Of a stretch of 5,438 bases of DNA, positions 5,120 to 5,438 are shown in pieces. A model generated the notes under the pieces. The model was not told the DNA's origin. It saw nothing but the letters and a program-made list of their open reading frames with translations, and made no database searches. Position 1 is the first letter of the stretch; the number at the start of each line of letters is the position of its first letter. This stretch comes from Deltaproteobacteria bacterium (GTDB taxonomy: Bacteria > Desulfobacterota > Desulfobacteria > Desulfobacterales > JAABPS01): assembly GCA_019309685.1 (NCBI GenBank), contig JAFDFT010000192.1, forward strand, positions 1 through 5,438, given 5' to 3'. The position numbers were made by a program, and so were the translations under genes.

Positions 5120-5333
5120 GGTTTTTCTCTTTTTTTTGTATCACGAATCATATAGCATCTAAGTGCTTCCTGAAGTGTTTCGGCAGCAAGAAAGGCACAG
5201 TGTTTATCTTTTTCCGGGAATCTGCCGATTCTTTTAAGTACGGCGTCATCAGTGCGCGGACAGATTATTTACCTTCTCGCTTTTTATCTTAACTATATGC
5301 TCCCATTTTATCAAGGGGATTGAGACATACCAT
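5116..5333 (-). pseudogene. Internally deleted NifU/IscU-type Fe-S cluster scaffold gene
   Basis: The downstream part (open from 5268 to the TGA at 5116) reads TDDAVLKRIGRFPEKDKHCA, FLAAETLQEALRCYMIRDTK and KREKP. The K-x-HC-x-x-LA-x-x-(A/T)L-EAL pattern is that of the last helix of IscU/NifU-N scaffolds, with the third cluster-ligand Cys in the HC pair. Upstream, in another frame, an ATG at 5333 starts MVCLNPLDKMGAYS and then TAA (5289); LDK-GAYS is how many NifU-like N-termini lead into SEKV-HF-NPRN. Only about 20 bases separate the halves, so the middle with the other two cluster Cys residues (roughly 75 codons) is gone. The C-terminal part is fairly convincing; the N-terminal part is a weaker match. 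The product cannot be a working scaffold. It overlaps the next gene by ATGA. Confidence 0.5.
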
Positions 5334-5374
5334 TTTTTCAGAGAAATAGATATTATTTTTAAAGAAAAGGGGTG

Positions 5375-5438
5375 TTAAAATTTTTTAATTTCCCGCTCAG
5401 CCTTATAGTAAAGTTCCGCGGGTCCAGAGGGCCGCTTT
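5375..5438 (-). CDS. C-terminal end of an unidentified gene cut by the window edge
   Basis: The last 20 codons read KRPSGPAELYYKAEREIKKF and end in TAA at 5375-5377. The stretch has a helix-like, charged C-terminus and stays open to the window edge, which suggests the tail of a real upstream gene in the same direction. It is too short to name a family. The 41 bases between its stop and the NifU-type stub are AT-rich with no clear terminator or promoter. Confidence 0.35.
   Translation of the reverse strand, partial: KRPSGPAELYYKAEREIKKF

Overview
This AT-rich bacterial window has every recognisable gene on the minus strand, so it is best read from right to left. Two methylenetetrahydrofolate reductase homologues, a corrinoid adenosyltransferase, and fold-back intergenic repeats that I recall from Desulfobacterota genomes suggest an anaerobe using tetrahydrofolate/corrinoid one-carbon chemistry, perhaps a sulfate reducer or relative. 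The taxonomic guess rests on memory of repeat style and protein flavour, not on a search.

Layout in transcription order: (a) 5438-5375, the last 20 codons of an unidentified gene cut by the window edge; (b) 5333-5116, remains of a NifU/IscU-type Fe-S scaffold gene, with both ends recognisable and the middle missing; (c) 5119-4901, an intact 72-residue hypothetical protein overlapping those remains by 4 bases; (d) 4891-4689, a small unknown gene with a frameshift in an A tract and no normal start codon; (e) 4600-4022, a compact J-domain protein; (f) 4025-3495, the cob(I)alamin adenosyltransferase CobO, overlapping (e) by ATGA; (g) 3494-3363, a thioesterase-like C-terminal remnant directly behind and in frame with cobO; (h) 3268-2405, MetF, whose best-placed ATG is followed at once by TGA; (i) 2350-2249, a 33-codon N-terminal stub of a DUF89-type protein; (j) 2236-1583, a membrane-anchored SurA-N-type chaperone without a PPIase domain; (k) about 615 bp of non-coding DNA with two roughly 160-bp inverted-repeat elements; (l) 967-98, a second, divergent MTHFR-family protein.

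The intact genes form a plausible functional set. CobO makes adenosylcobalamin, the two MTHFR-type proteins produce or handle methyl-THF, which feeds corrinoid-dependent methyl transfer, and DnaJ-, NifU- and SurA-type proteins are assembly helpers. The most striking feature is how the locus has decayed: remnants of four genes lie between intact ones, and metF itself appears to have lost its ancestral start. This looks like an ancestral compact operon eroded by short deletions and point changes, although assembly or sequencing errors could explain the single-base cases. I see no CRISPR array, tRNA, rRNA or recognisable riboswitch, and I cannot support a claim of a wholly new system here.
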